Source of the DNA: UBA1783 sp964449115
GTDB taxonomy: Bacteria > Bacillota_I > Bacilli_A > Erysipelotrichales > Erysipelotrichaceae
NCBI GenBank assembly: GCA_964449115.1
Contig: CAYUXW010000018.1
Location: forward strand, 1-34,944
DNA length: 34,944 nucleotides
Direction: 5' to 3'
The notes beneath the pieces are model-generated. The model saw nothing but the letters and a program-made list of their open reading frames with translations. It was not told the origin of the DNA and ran no database searches. Both the position numbers and the translations under genes were made by a program. Below, in pieces: positions 7,062 to 15,072 of this stretch. Within the stretch, counting starts at the first letter, position 1; every line of letters begins with the position of its first letter.

Positions 7062-7865
7062 ATGAACATAGAAAAAAAGATTCGCACGAAATTCAACATT
7101 ATTATCGGGTTACTGACAGTTATATTTATTGTCAGCTCTTCTTTTGTTATGTATTATTACATCGATTCATTCAGGGCTAAGAAAGATATTGCTGATTTAA
7201 GAAATCAGTTGGACAGGGGAGAAACTATTCATATTCCAAATGATAATGTAGATGAACAGCAAAAAGCTTTAGATGAAATTGAAAAAAGAAAACTTGAATC
7301 ATATAAAAAACTATATGAGCAGAATAATGATATGGTTGGCTGGATTCAAATCGAAAACACTACTATTGATTTTCCAGTAATGCAGGTAAAAAGTGTTAAA
7401 GATTATTATTTGTATAAAAACTTCAATGAAGAATATTCAATTGGTGGTTTGCCATATGTGCAGGAAGACTGTGATGTTTTCATTCCTACAGACAATGTAA
7501 TAATTCATGGTCATCATCGCAGTGATGGTTCGATGTTTGCAGCACTTACAAACTATAAAGACATCGAATATTATTATGCCCATCCAATCATTAATTTTGA
7601 CACTTTAGTGGAGTGTCACCAATATCAGATAATTGCGATATTCACTGTCAAGGTTAATACCGGTGATGACAAGTTTCCGTTTTATAATTATATCAATTTT
7701 GCCAGCAGTTCTGATTTTAATAGATACATAGATACCTGCAAAGAATACGCTTTATATGATACAGGTATAACCGCAAAGTATGGAGATAAACTCATAACAA
7801 TAGCGACCTGTGATTTTTCAGTAAATAATGGTAGATTTTTAGTGGTAGCCAAAAGAATCAGATAA
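7062..7865 (+). CDS. srtB: Class B sortase
   Basis: A 267-residue membrane-anchored transpeptidase. An N-terminal hydrophobic segment (about residues 12-33) follows a basic start. The catalytic His lies in HGHHRSDGSMF (His151), the Cys in TIATC (Cys250) and the Arg in GRFLVVAKR (Arg258). Spacing and the long N-terminal helix fit SrtB. Such enzymes attach a surface protein with an NPQTN-like signal to peptidoglycan, often a haem- or pilus-related protein. No sorting-signal protein was seen in this window, so the substrate is encoded elsewhere. A GTG 18 bases upstream is in frame, but the ATG agrees better with the -10 element. No ribosome binding site is present. Confidence 0.92.
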   Translation: MNIEKKIRTKFNIIIGLLTVIFIVSSSFVMYYYIDSFRAKKDIADLRNQLDRGETIHIPNDNVDEQQKALDEIEKRKLESYKKLYEQNNDMVGWIQIENTTIDFPVMQVKSVKDYYLYKNFNEEYSIGGLPYVQEDCDVFIPTDNVIIHGHHRSDGSMFAALTNYKDIEYYYAHPIINFDTLVECHQYQIIAIFTVKVNTGDDKFPFYNYINFASSSDFNRYIDTCKEYALYDTGITAKYGDKLITIATCDFSVNNGRFLVVAKRIR

Positions 7866-7890
7866 AAGAAACTTTAACCAAGTTTCTTTT
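7864..7890. terminator. Bidirectional terminator shared by sortase and small membrane protein genes
   Basis: A perfect 11-bp stem, AAAAGAAACTT with AAGTTTCTTTT, around a TAACC loop. It includes the sortase stop codon's last bases and the last codons of the convergent gene, so one hairpin serves both. Confidence 0.8.
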
Positions 7891-8107
7891 CTATTAATAT
7901 AATCATCGCCGTAAAAAAGATAACTGCTATAACTGTAAAGATTAGAAAGAGCAGGTATTTTTTTGATTGTTTTTCTATATCTGAATCAGGCAGGTTTTTT
8001 TCAATACTGTTTTCAATATCAGTTTTAAATTTATTATTTAAAATTGTAGAAACTAACGCAAACAATATACAAAAAACAATGCCTATTATTCTAACTGTCT
8101 GATTCAT
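7874..8107 (-). CDS. Small two-span membrane protein
   Basis: A 77-residue protein with hydrophobic segments at about 5-23 and 50-71 and a charged middle (residues 24-49, KFKTDIENSIEKNLPD and following) likely facing one side of the membrane. A clear AAAGGGAG precedes the ATG and a TATAAT lies about 30 bases upstream on the same strand, so it is probably expressed. No family is recognised. It is convergent with the sortase gene and shares its terminator, which gives no functional hint. Confidence 0.72.
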   Translation of the reverse strand: MNQTVRIIGIVFCILFALVSTILNNKFKTDIENSIEKNLPDSDIEKQSKKYLLFLIFTVIAVIFFTAMIILIEKKLG

Positions 8108-8184
8108 AAAAACTCCCTTTTAATCAAAATACAATTTAATTATATAGAATTAAAGAACAGAATAAAACAAATACCCTTTTAATA

Positions 8185-8213
8185 TGGAAATTTTAGCTGT
8201 GTAGTTATATAAT
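8185..8213 (+). promoter_or_regulatory. Promoter candidate for the PhnD-like gene
   Basis: TGGAAA and TATAAT with a 17-base spacer; predicted start near 8220. The same TGGAAA-17-TATAAT arrangement recurs before tdk. Confidence 0.5.
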
Positions 8214-8242
8214 AAAGGTGGAAAGCGAGGAAATTAATCTCA

Positions 8243-9337
8243 ATGAAAAAAATTTCAGTTATTTTATTAAGCCTTTTGATGGTTTTCTCAATGGTTGGTT
8301 GTGGTGACAAAACGAAAAAAGACGACAAGCACATTGAAAAATTAACAGTTGCATTTGTTCCATCAAAAGATGCAGATGTTATCTTGGAAGCTGCTGGTGG
8401 TAATGAAGAATTAGGTTACCGCTCACTGGCACAAATCATCATCGATGGTTTAGCTGCAAGAGGCTATACAGTTGATGAAGTTGAAGTATCAGTTGGTACA
8501 AGCTATGCAGCAGTTGGTGAAGGTATGGTTTCTGGTACGATTCATATCGGTTTGATTCCTGCTTCAACATACGTATTATATGCTGATGGTGTAGAACTAT
8601 TGGTTGAAGCTTTACGTTATGGTGTTGCTGGTGAAGACGGTGTTGTTATTGACCCTGCTTTAGGAATTGATCCTTGGAATGCTGGAAAAACAACAAACGC
8701 TGAAGGAATGGCTACTGGTTATGCTTCATTAATCTATGTCAACATTACTACAGAAATTGGTATGGATTTATATGAAAAAGCTCAAGCTAATACCTTGACT
8801 TGGGAAGATGTAAATGCTGCTAACTGGTATGTATGTTCTTCTACTTCTAGTGCTGGATATGTTTATCCAAGCTTATGGTTGAATAACACTTTTGGTGAAG
8901 GTGTTGGAAATGAAAAACGTACAGTTGTTAACTTAGATCATGTTACTCCTGACGGAAGCTATGCTGTTATGATGGAAAGCATTTTAACAGGTGGATGTGA
9001 TATTACAGTTGGTTATGCTGACGTAAGAAAAGATGCTGCATCTACAACAGCATTTGAAGCTGCATATCCTGAATTGGCTGCTGAAGGCAAAACAGTATGG
9101 GATATCATTAAAGTTATCGCAGTTTCTGATTACATCATGAACGATACTGTATCTGTTACTAAAAACAATCCAATTATGACTGAAGACTTAATCAAAGCTT
9201 TACAGGAAGTATTTATTGAATTAGGTAATACTGAAGAAGGTAGAGCTGCTGTTAAACCTTACAGCCATATGGGATATGTTGCTGGTAAAGACTCTGACTA
9301 CGATTCAACTCGTCAGGCGAACGCATTATTCCAATAA
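8243..9337 (+). CDS. phnD: PhnD-type substrate-binding lipoprotein
   Basis: A 364-residue periplasmic-type binding protein tethered outside the membrane. The N-terminal signal ends in a lipobox MVGC with the lipid-modified Cys at position 20. The body has features of the phosphate/phosphite/phosphonate binding family: a LTVAFVPSKDAD opening strand, GLAARGYTVDEVEV, and SSTSSAGYVYPSLWL, the serine-rich ligand segment. It precedes the ATPase and two permease genes but is separated from them by a hairpin at 9363-9399. Substrate could be a phosphonate, phosphite or phosphate; no phosphonate-degrading gene lies in the window. Confidence 0.93.
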   Translation: MKKISVILLSLLMVFSMVGCGDKTKKDDKHIEKLTVAFVPSKDADVILEAAGGNEELGYRSLAQIIIDGLAARGYTVDEVEVSVGTSYAAVGEGMVSGTIHIGLIPASTYVLYADGVELLVEALRYGVAGEDGVVIDPALGIDPWNAGKTTNAEGMATGYASLIYVNITTEIGMDLYEKAQANTLTWEDVNAANWYVCSSTSSAGYVYPSLWLNNTFGEGVGNEKRTVVNLDHVTPDGSYAVMMESILTGGCDITVGYADVRKDAASTTAFEAAYPELAAEGKTVWDIIKVIAVSDYIMNDTVSVTKNNPIMTEDLIKALQEVFIELGNTEEGRAAVKPYSHMGYVAGKDSDYDSTRQANALFQ

Positions 9338-9362
9338 AAAAATAATAAAAAAAACTATTTTT

Positions 9363-9399
9363 GAGGGTGCATTAGCACATTGGTGCATCCTCTTTTTTT
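9363..9399 (+). terminator. Hairpin between the binding protein and transporter genes
   Basis: GAGGGTGCA and TGCATCCTC pair (one G-T) around a 12-base loop and are followed by seven T. Placed inside the operon, it probably acts as a partial terminator or 3' stabiliser so that the binding protein is made in excess over the membrane components. No promoter was recognised between it and phnC. Confidence 0.75.
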
Positions 9400-9428
9400 A
9401 AAATTAGGGAGGAGAACCCGAGAATAAT

Positions 9429-10205
9429 ATGATTAAATTTGAAAACGTTGACAAGGTCTATGCTAGCGGTACTAAGGCTTTAGATAAAGTTAGTCTAGAA
9501 ATTGAACAAGGCGAGTTTGTCGCCATTATCGGTTTATCAGGAGCTGGTAAATCAACTTTAATTAGAACAGTTAATAAAATGATTGATATCACTGCTGGTA
9601 AATTAACGGTAAATGGCATTGATGTTTCCACCTTGAAAGGGAAGGAACTTAGAAAATTCAGAAGAAAAATCGGAATGGTTTTCCAATCATTTAACTTGGT
9701 TTTGAGAACCTCGGTTATCAATAATGTTTTAGCAGCCAGGGTTGCTGATATGTCATTACTAAGAACATTACTTGGCTTATATTCTAAGCAAGATAAAATA
9801 CAGGCACTAGAAGCTTTAGATAAAGTAGGAATTTTAGATAAAGCTTATTCAAGAGCTGACCAATTATCAGGAGGCCAGCAGCAACGTGTAGCCCTGGCTA
9901 GAACGTTAGCTCAAAATCCAGAAATTATTTTGGCTGATGAACCAGTGGCAGCGCTTGACCCTGTTATGGCAGATGTGGTCATGGAGGACTTTAAACGTAT
10001 CAACAGGGATATGAATATTACAGTTGTTATTAATATTCACCATGTTGACTTGGCATTACAGTATGCTGATAGAATTATTGGCATTAATGCCGGCAAGATT
10101 GTCTATGATGGTCCAACCAAAAATATCACCAATGAAATATTGAAGATGATTTATGGTCGTGAGCTTACTGATGATGATTTAATGAAGGAGAAGAAAAATG
10201 ATTGA
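9429..10205 (+). CDS. phnC: Phosphonate-type ABC transporter ATP-binding protein
   Basis: A 258-residue ATPase that powers import through the two permeases encoded next. Walker A is GLSGAGKST (residues 35-43), the Q-loop is MVFQSFNL, the signature is LSGGQ (146-150), Walker B is ILADE (167-171) and the switch histidine is in NIHHVD. The FQSFNLVLRTSV region is typical of PhnC. Its last 8 bases overlap the first permease gene, indicating coupled translation. A GGGAGGAG ribosome binding site lies upstream. Confidence 0.95.
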   Translation: MIKFENVDKVYASGTKALDKVSLEIEQGEFVAIIGLSGAGKSTLIRTVNKMIDITAGKLTVNGIDVSTLKGKELRKFRRKIGMVFQSFNLVLRTSVINNVLAARVADMSLLRTLLGLYSKQDKIQALEALDKVGILDKAYSRADQLSGGQQQRVALARTLAQNPEIILADEPVAALDPVMADVVMEDFKRINRDMNITVVINIHHVDLALQYADRIIGINAGKIVYDGPTKNITNEILKMIYGRELTDDDLMKEKKND

Positions 10206-11028
10206 TGATATTTTACACATTTTCTTTCCACGTACGTATACATTAGGAAATGGTAAAGTTGTCAAGGAGAAATTCAATTGGGCACCATATATTACAATTG
10301 TGGTAATTATATTCTCAATTTTTTGTGCTATTGCTACCAGTGTAGATCTTCCTAGATTAATTCAGCGTTCAAATGCTTTCTGGGATTTGATTAGAGAAAT
10401 GATTCCGCCTAACTGGGGATTCTGGAAAGATTTACAAAAACCAATGATTGACACAATTATAATGTCCATTTTAGGTACAGTTGTGGGATGTTTGATAGCC
10501 TTGCCAACGAGTTTCTATTTATCAAGCAACTTTGAGTTAAACAATCTGTATCTTGTCAGCCATAGAGGGCTTTTGAGTCTGCTAAGAACATTGCCTACAT
10601 TAGTTTATGCACAGCTGTTGTCAATCGTTATTGGAACAGGTACTTTAGCTGGTACCGTTTCTATCGCCATATTTACTTATACAATTTGTGTAAAGATGCT
10701 CTATGAACAGATTGAAACTGTTGATATGGGTCCTTATGAAGCTTTACAGTCAACAGGTGCAAGTAGAGCAAAATGTATGATTAAGGCAATTTATCCTCAA
10801 ATCAGGGGTTACTTCTGGTCGACAGTCTTATATTGTTTTGAAACAAATGTCAGAAGTGCAGCTATTTTAGGATATGTTGGTGCTGGTGGTATAGGCGTGC
10901 AGATTAATGAACAGTTAACCTGGAGAAGATATGGAAATACAGGATTGATGGTACTTGTATTGGTAATTACCGTAGTAATTATTGAAACTATTTCTCGAGA
11001 ATTAAGGAAGAAGTTGGTGCAGGGATGA
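10198..11028 (+). CDS. phnE: Phosphonate-type ABC transporter permease 1
   Basis: A 276-residue inner membrane subunit with about six membrane segments (first at about 28-49). The cytoplasmic EAA loop that contacts the ATPase is EALQSTGASRAKC. It ends in the PhnE-type NVRSAAILGYVGAGGIG block. It starts inside the last codons of phnC and its TGA overlaps the ATG of the second permease (ATGA). Confidence 0.93.
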   Translation: MIDDILHIFFPRTYTLGNGKVVKEKFNWAPYITIVVIIFSIFCAIATSVDLPRLIQRSNAFWDLIREMIPPNWGFWKDLQKPMIDTIIMSILGTVVGCLIALPTSFYLSSNFELNNLYLVSHRGLLSLLRTLPTLVYAQLLSIVIGTGTLAGTVSIAIFTYTICVKMLYEQIETVDMGPYEALQSTGASRAKCMIKAIYPQIRGYFWSTVLYCFETNVRSAAILGYVGAGGIGVQINEQLTWRRYGNTGLMVLVLVITVVIIETISRELRKKLVQG

Positions 11029-11849
11029 CAAGCAAGCATTTAACTATTGATTCTCAGTTAGAGAAGTTTCCTTCAGTCTTACCAAAGTTTATCATTGGTC
11101 TTCTTGCCTTTGTAGTATTTTATATTTTATCTACAATTACCATCTCATTTAGAGGAATCAATGAAAAAGGACTTTTAATTGCCATAAATGCCTTTAAGGG
11201 ATTATTTAATCCTTCAATGAAAATAATTACCGATTTAGGTAAATACGGTCTTCTGCAGATGCTGTTTGAAACATTAGCTATCGCCTTTTTGGGAACAGTT
11301 ATTGGATTAGTGTTTGCTATTCCATTGGCGTTTCTAGCAAGTAGGAATATGTTTCCAAAATGGGTTAACAACATCTGTTTGACGCTTATTAGTATCATAA
11401 GAGCCTTTCCAGCATTTATGTTAGGGATAATGTTTGTTAAGTCAATTGGTCCTGGGGCTTTTGCCGGTGTGCTTTCAATGGCCATAGGGTCTATCGGAAT
11501 GCTTTCAAAACTTATTATTGAAGTTATTGAAGATTTAAATCCAGGCATCGCTGAAGCTTTAGATGCTGCTGGATGTTCAACCTTTGAAAAAATAAGATAT
11601 GGACTTATTCCACAACTTAGTTCAAATATCATTTCTATTGTTTTGTATCGTTTAGATATCAATGTTAAAAATGCGACCATTCTAGGTATCGTTCAGGCAG
11701 GCGGTATTGGTGCACAGCTGATGTTTGCGATCAATGCCCGTAGATGGTCAGATGCTGGAGCGATGCTATTGGGAGTTATATTTATGACAATAGTTTTGGA
11801 GTATTTTTCTACAAAGATAAGAGCCAAACTTGCTGGTCATAAAAGTTAA
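11025..11849 (+). CDS. phnE: Phosphonate-type ABC transporter permease 2
   Basis: A 274-residue second PhnE-like permease, paralogous to the first. Its EAA loop is EALDAAGCSTFEKI and its C-terminal block is NVKNATILGIVQAGGIG. The pair probably forms a heterodimeric channel, as in other two-permease Phn systems. Translation is coupled to the upstream gene through the ATGA overlap. A hairpin follows the stop. Confidence 0.93.
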   Translation: MTSKHLTIDSQLEKFPSVLPKFIIGLLAFVVFYILSTITISFRGINEKGLLIAINAFKGLFNPSMKIITDLGKYGLLQMLFETLAIAFLGTVIGLVFAIPLAFLASRNMFPKWVNNICLTLISIIRAFPAFMLGIMFVKSIGPGAFAGVLSMAIGSIGMLSKLIIEVIEDLNPGIAEALDAAGCSTFEKIRYGLIPQLSSNIISIVLYRLDINVKNATILGIVQAGGIGAQLMFAINARRWSDAGAMLLGVIFMTIVLEYFSTKIRAKLAGHKS

Positions 11850-11853
11850 AAGT

Positions 11854-11886
11854 AAAGCTTTGGCTATTTATGTCAAAGCTTTTAAT
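11854..11886 (+). terminator. Terminator of the Phn-type transporter operon
   Basis: AAAGCTTTG and CAAAGCTTT form a perfect 9-bp stem with an 11-base loop. The T-tract is short and interrupted, so termination may be moderate. Confidence 0.65.
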
Positions 11887-12013
11887 ATGTCCAAAAAAGT
11901 ATATTCATGTTATATTTTAATTAAAATAAATAATATTTTAAGAATGTTATTTTGCATTGCTGGAGCAACAATATTTTAAAAAATATAATGAAGTTGCAAA
12001 GGAGGAAATGTTT

Positions 12014-12433
12014 ATGTTCCAAGAAAATTTAAAAGCACTTCGCATGAAGAAAGGCATGACTCAGGAAGAGTTGGCTACAAGACTGCATATTGTAAGACAG
12101 ACTATTTCAAAATGGGAAAAAGGACTGTCGGTACCAGATTCCGATTTGTTGATTAGACTAGCCGAGGTTTTGGAAGTTTCAGCAAGTGAGCTTTTAGGTT
12201 CGAAAATTGAAATCGAAGAAAAACCAGATGTTTTAGCCCAACAGCTTTCCAGAATCAATGAACAATTGGCAATTAAAAATAGAAGGGCCAAAAGAGTGTG
12301 GGGGATAATATTCGGCATTATTATTATCTATGTTTTGTTGATATTTTTAGCAATGCTCTTCAATTTCTATCCAGGGTCATATACTACAACAGATACAGTA
12401 AATCTGTTAAGAAGATTAACATTAAAGGTGTAA
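12014..12433 (+). CDS. XRE-family HTH regulator with membrane anchor
   Basis: A 139-residue protein with an N-terminal HTH_3 DNA-binding domain (about residues 3-57: LKALRMKKGMTQEELATRLH, then RQTISKWEKGLSVPDSDLL) followed by a linker and one hydrophobic segment (about 98-119) and a short tail. This layout is common for Firmicutes regulators that sense an envelope signal, but no target or partner is evident. The start is the second ATG, 8 nt after GGAGG; the ATG 6 bases earlier is only 2 nt from it. The stop codon lies within the terminator stem. Confidence 0.88.
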   Translation: MFQENLKALRMKKGMTQEELATRLHIVRQTISKWEKGLSVPDSDLLIRLAEVLEVSASELLGSKIEIEEKPDVLAQQLSRINEQLAIKNRRAKRVWGIIFGIIIIYVLLIFLAMLFNFYPGSYTTTDTVNLLRRLTLKV

Positions 12434-12457
12434 CCCGTTTGTGGTTACACCTTTTTT
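12424..12457. terminator. Terminator of the XRE gene, overlapping its stop
   Basis: AAAGGTGTAACC and GGTTACACCTTT form a perfect 12-bp stem with a 7-base loop, followed by TTT. The A-run on the other arm lets it work for the convergent hydrolase gene too. Confidence 0.85.
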
Positions 12458-12480
12458 AACATATAAAGTAGATTTTAAAT

Positions 12481-13443
12481 TTATAAATAATTTTCAATGA
12501 TTTTATCGATAATCTGTTTGATAGGGAAAGTATCTTTCTGTTGAGCCTGAGTAATAATGATTGTTCTTTTTTCAGGTATGATAACAATATATTGGCCATC
12601 AGTACCAGAAGCAAAAGATAGTTCTTCTTTACCAATCCAAATTCCATAGCCATAAGCATAATAAAGCAGATGTTTGCGTCCGCTTAGATCAATATCAGGA
12701 TTCAATATTTGAATACTGGTCATTTCTTCAATCCACGATGGTTCTAAAATTTGTTTGCCATTATATTTTCCCTGGTTAAGAATCAGTTCTCCTATTTTTA
12801 TTAAATCTTCCGGTTGCAGCCAAAGTCTGGTTGCTCCAGCCAGGTAGTTACCATATTTGACCCAGTGAGCATTTGTAATATCTAAAGGATCAAACAATTC
12901 TCTTTTGGTGAATTCAAACAAGTCTTCTTTGAGAAACTCCTGTAAAACAACAGATAGAAGATAAAAACCAGCATTGGAATAAAGATGTCTTTCACCAGGT
13001 TCATTTTTAATAGGATAATTGATTAGATAATCAAGATAGCTGAAAGGATCCATATCTTTAATATCTCCACGCATAAGCAGCTTTTTATCATAACCAACAG
13101 TATGGGTTAAAAGATGCTTTACTGTAATCTTATTTAAAAATAGTAAGTTATCATTGTTGGTCAGCTTTACCTTGTTTTTAATGACAGGGAAAATTAAGGT
13201 ATCTAGATTAAATTCAGGATAGATACCTTTTTTTGAAAGTTTGATGACTTTGCCAGTTGCAAGTGCCATTACTGTTTTACTGAGGCTTCTGACATCTGAA
13301 GGCTCAGTGCGTTGCTGGAAACGATAAATAAAACAATTATCATCTTGCTTGATTGCAAATGAGTGCATTTGAAGATGATTATCGGTTCTATCAAGAGTAG
13401 TGATAAATTTTTCGACCAGTTGATCAAATTTTTCTTTATTCAT
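12481..13443 (-). CDS. Serine beta-lactamase-like hydrolase
   Basis: A 320-residue protein of the class C beta-lactamase / penicillin-binding fold. The nucleophile motif S-x-x-K is SLSK (residues 53-56), the second motif Y-x-N is YSN (155-157) and the third strand motif is SGTDGQY (279-285) in place of KTG/HTG. LLTHTVGY and GERHLYSNAG are typical of esterase-like members. No signal peptide or anchor is seen, so it is probably cytoplasmic, which argues against a cell-wall role and for an esterase or peptidase. The ribosome binding site GTGAGG is well placed. Confidence 0.88.
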   Translation of the reverse strand: MNKEKFDQLVEKFITTLDRTDNHLQMHSFAIKQDDNCFIYRFQQRTEPSDVRSLSKTVMALATGKVIKLSKKGIYPEFNLDTLIFPVIKNKVKLTNNDNLLFLNKITVKHLLTHTVGYDKKLLMRGDIKDMDPFSYLDYLINYPIKNEPGERHLYSNAGFYLLSVVLQEFLKEDLFEFTKRELFDPLDITNAHWVKYGNYLAGATRLWLQPEDLIKIGELILNQGKYNGKQILEPSWIEEMTSIQILNPDIDLSGRKHLLYYAYGYGIWIGKEELSFASGTDGQYIVIIPEKRTIIITQAQQKDTFPIKQIIDKIIENYL

Positions 13444-13501
13444 TTAATCCTCACATTATTTATTTTGTCAAAACAAGAAATTTTTAATGACTGACATATA
13501 T

Positions 13502-13531
13502 ATTATAAATCATTTTATTAGCTGATACCAA
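13502..13531 (-). promoter_or_regulatory. Promoter candidate for the serine hydrolase
   Basis: On the minus strand TTGGTA and TATAAT are separated by 18 bases. It would give a leader of about 50 nt. The rest of the 200-base gap up to tdk holds only the tdk promoter. Confidence 0.35.
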
Positions 13532-13598
13532 TTTCATTTGGCAGAAGTTTTTATCTAAAAGATAGACCTAATTTTTGAAGGTAAAATCTGTGTAAAGG

Positions 13599-13627
13599 TG
13601 GAAATTTAAAGCTTACTACCTTATAAT
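13599..13627 (+). promoter_or_regulatory. tdk: Promoter candidate for tdk
   Basis: TGGAAA and TATAAT with a 17-base spacer. The start would be near 13634, immediately in front of the ribosome binding site GAGGT, giving a very short leader. Confidence 0.5.
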
Positions 13628-13645
13628 TGATTTGAGGTAATGGTT

Positions 13646-14236
13646 ATGGCAAAATTATATTTCAAGTTTGGAGCAATGGGTTCTTCAAAAACCGCTAATG
13701 CGTTGATGGTAAAATTTAACTATGAAGAAAAAGGCAAAAAGGTTTGGCTGATTAAACCGGCTTTAGATGATAGAGATGGCATCACGATACTCAAAAGCAG
13801 AATTGGACTGGAAGCTAAGGCTGATGTAATTCAAATTGGAGATTCTTTAATTGAGAAATGCCCTAAAAATATCGATGTTATAATCTGTGATGAATGTCAG
13901 TTTTTAACTCCGGAACAAGTTGATGATTTACGTGTTTTGGTGTCTTATCATGATATTCCAGCTTTATGTTTTGGATTAAGAGTCGACTTTATGACAAATC
14001 TATTTCCTGGAAGTAAAAGATTGTTTGAATTGGCTGATTCAATTACTGAAATTAAATCTATCTGCAGATGTGGCAGAAAAGCTACAGTAAATACCAGGTT
14101 TGATTCAACTGGTCATGTCTGTACCAGTGGTGAACAGGTAGTTATGGGTGGAAATGATGTTTATGAAAGCATGTGTTGGACTTGTCGTGATAAGATGATT
14201 AAGGAAAATATTGCCAGAGATGAATTGGATAAATAA
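13646..14236 (+). CDS. tdk: Thymidine kinase
   Basis: A 196-residue salvage enzyme that phosphorylates thymidine with ATP in the cytoplasm. The P-loop is FGAMGSSKT near the N-terminus, the Mg-binding DECQF motif lies near residue 90, and the lasso/zinc domain has ICRCG, EQVVMGGNDVY and CWTC. The zinc ligands follow the Escherichia coli-type layout rather than C-x-x-C. I chose the second ATG (MAKLYFKFG), 7 nt after GAGGT; the ATG 6 bases earlier is too close to it. A terminator follows. Confidence 0.96.
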   Translation: MAKLYFKFGAMGSSKTANALMVKFNYEEKGKKVWLIKPALDDRDGITILKSRIGLEAKADVIQIGDSLIEKCPKNIDVIICDECQFLTPEQVDDLRVLVSYHDIPALCFGLRVDFMTNLFPGSKRLFELADSITEIKSICRCGRKATVNTRFDSTGHVCTSGEQVVMGGNDVYESMCWTCRDKMIKENIARDELDK

Positions 14237-14288
14237 ACAATAACTTTAAAATCATTGAAAATAATTGCATTATTAAAAAACAGCAGAT

Positions 14289-14321
14289 AAAAAGAAACAT
14301 TTGTCAAGATGTTTCTTTTTT
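14289..14321. terminator. Bidirectional terminator between tdk and the first TetR gene
   Basis: AAAAAGAAACAT and ATGTTTCTTTTT form a perfect 12-bp stem around TTGTCAAG, extended by CAGCA with TGCTG outside. Confidence 0.85.
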
Positions 14322-14365
14322 GCTGCTTATAGTAAATTTAAATTATCAGATTTATTTTTGACTGA

Positions 14366-14929
14366 TTACTTTTCATCAGTTAAGCCAAATAAAATCATTT
14401 TCATCATCAGATTAATAATTTCTTCTTCCGTAAAATGCTGATTTCCCCTATCGTACCAGTAACATAAAGTAGCATAAAACATATTACAGACAATATCTAC
14501 CTTGTAGTCAACAACCTTTTTGGAATCCTTTAAATCTAGGGGAGCGTATTTCATTAGCAATTCCTGAAGTTTATTTTTAAATTTATTCTGAAATGACAGA
14601 CTCCCTTTAGAACTTAAAAGCAAACTGATTTTCTTTCCTGACTGCTGATTTTCCTGCATAAACATATCTATTATCTTGCGACTATTTTTTGAAAATGTTG
14701 CTTCACGAAGCTTTTCAAAGTTTTTTTCTGTTGGAAGTAATTCTTCTTCAATTTGTTGATGCAGATCTTCTATGTCCAAAAAGTAAGCATAAAAAGTCCC
14801 TCTATTATAACCAGCTTTATCGGTAATCATTTTTACAGTAATCTTACCTGCTTTACTGCTGGCGTAAAGATTCCAATAAGCATCCATTAGATTCTGCCTG
14901 GTATTTGAAGTTTTATTATTTTGTTCCAT
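14366..14929 (-). CDS. TetR/AcrR-type regulator divergent from ftsH
   Basis: A 187-residue one-component regulator. Residues 10-60 form the N-terminal HTH, with KITVKMITDKAGYNRGTFYAYF typical of TetR recognition helices (quoted in part: KAGYNRGTFYAYF). The C-terminal ligand domain resembles the short helical TetR_C group found with many Firmicutes regulators. A near-perfect AAAGGAGG precedes the ATG. It is divergent from ftsH, with about 140 bases between starts, so it probably controls that gene and itself. The ligand is unknown. Confidence 0.9.
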   Translation of the reverse strand: MEQNNKTSNTRQNLMDAYWNLYASSKAGKITVKMITDKAGYNRGTFYAYFLDIEDLHQQIEEELLPTEKNFEKLREATFSKNSRKIIDMFMQENQQSGKKISLLLSSKGSLSFQNKFKNKLQELLMKYAPLDLKDSKKVVDYKVDIVCNMFYATLCYWYDRGNQHFTEEEIINLMMKMILFGLTDEK

Positions 14930-14948
14930 ATATCCTCCTTTTTTATCA

Positions 14949-14999
14949 TCAACCCAACAAAAACTGTAGTTCTGTTTATTGATTGAGTTGCTGGTTTGA
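14949..14999. promoter_or_regulatory. Imperfect inverted repeat, possible TetR operator
   Basis: TCAACCCAACAA and TTGCTGGTTTGA match in 10 of 12 positions as inverted arms 27 bases apart, and flank the -35 of the ftsH promoter. A smaller AACT-GT-AGTT palindrome lies between the arms. Either could be the binding site of the divergent regulator. Confidence 0.3.
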
Positions 15000-15008
15000 A
15001 TTTATAAT
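14979..15008 (+). promoter_or_regulatory. ftsH: Promoter candidate for ftsH
   Basis: TTGATT and TATAAT separated by 18 bases; predicted start near 15015, giving a leader of about 58 nt. Confidence 0.5.
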
Positions 15009-15072
15009 AATAATAGCACAACATGGTGTCGGATACAAATGCTATTTTGTTCTAAAAAGGAGGTTTTTATTT

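Noticed and set aside
8160..8242. Possible riboswitch before the PhnD-like gene
   Set aside because: The leader from the predicted start near 8220 is only about 23 nt, too short for any aptamer.
11120..11680. Long open frame antisense to the second phnE gene (186 codons)
   Set aside because: It lies fully inside a well-supported permease gene, has no ribosome binding site and no recognisable protein features. It is a by-product of codon use.
12456..12659. Leftward 67-codon open frame inside the serine hydrolase gene
   Set aside because: It overlaps the hydrolase in another frame, and its sequence shows no motif.
14983..15072. Longer FtsH reading frame upstream
   Set aside because: The extra residues lack a ribosome binding site and precede AAGGAGG. 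They overlap the promoter region.
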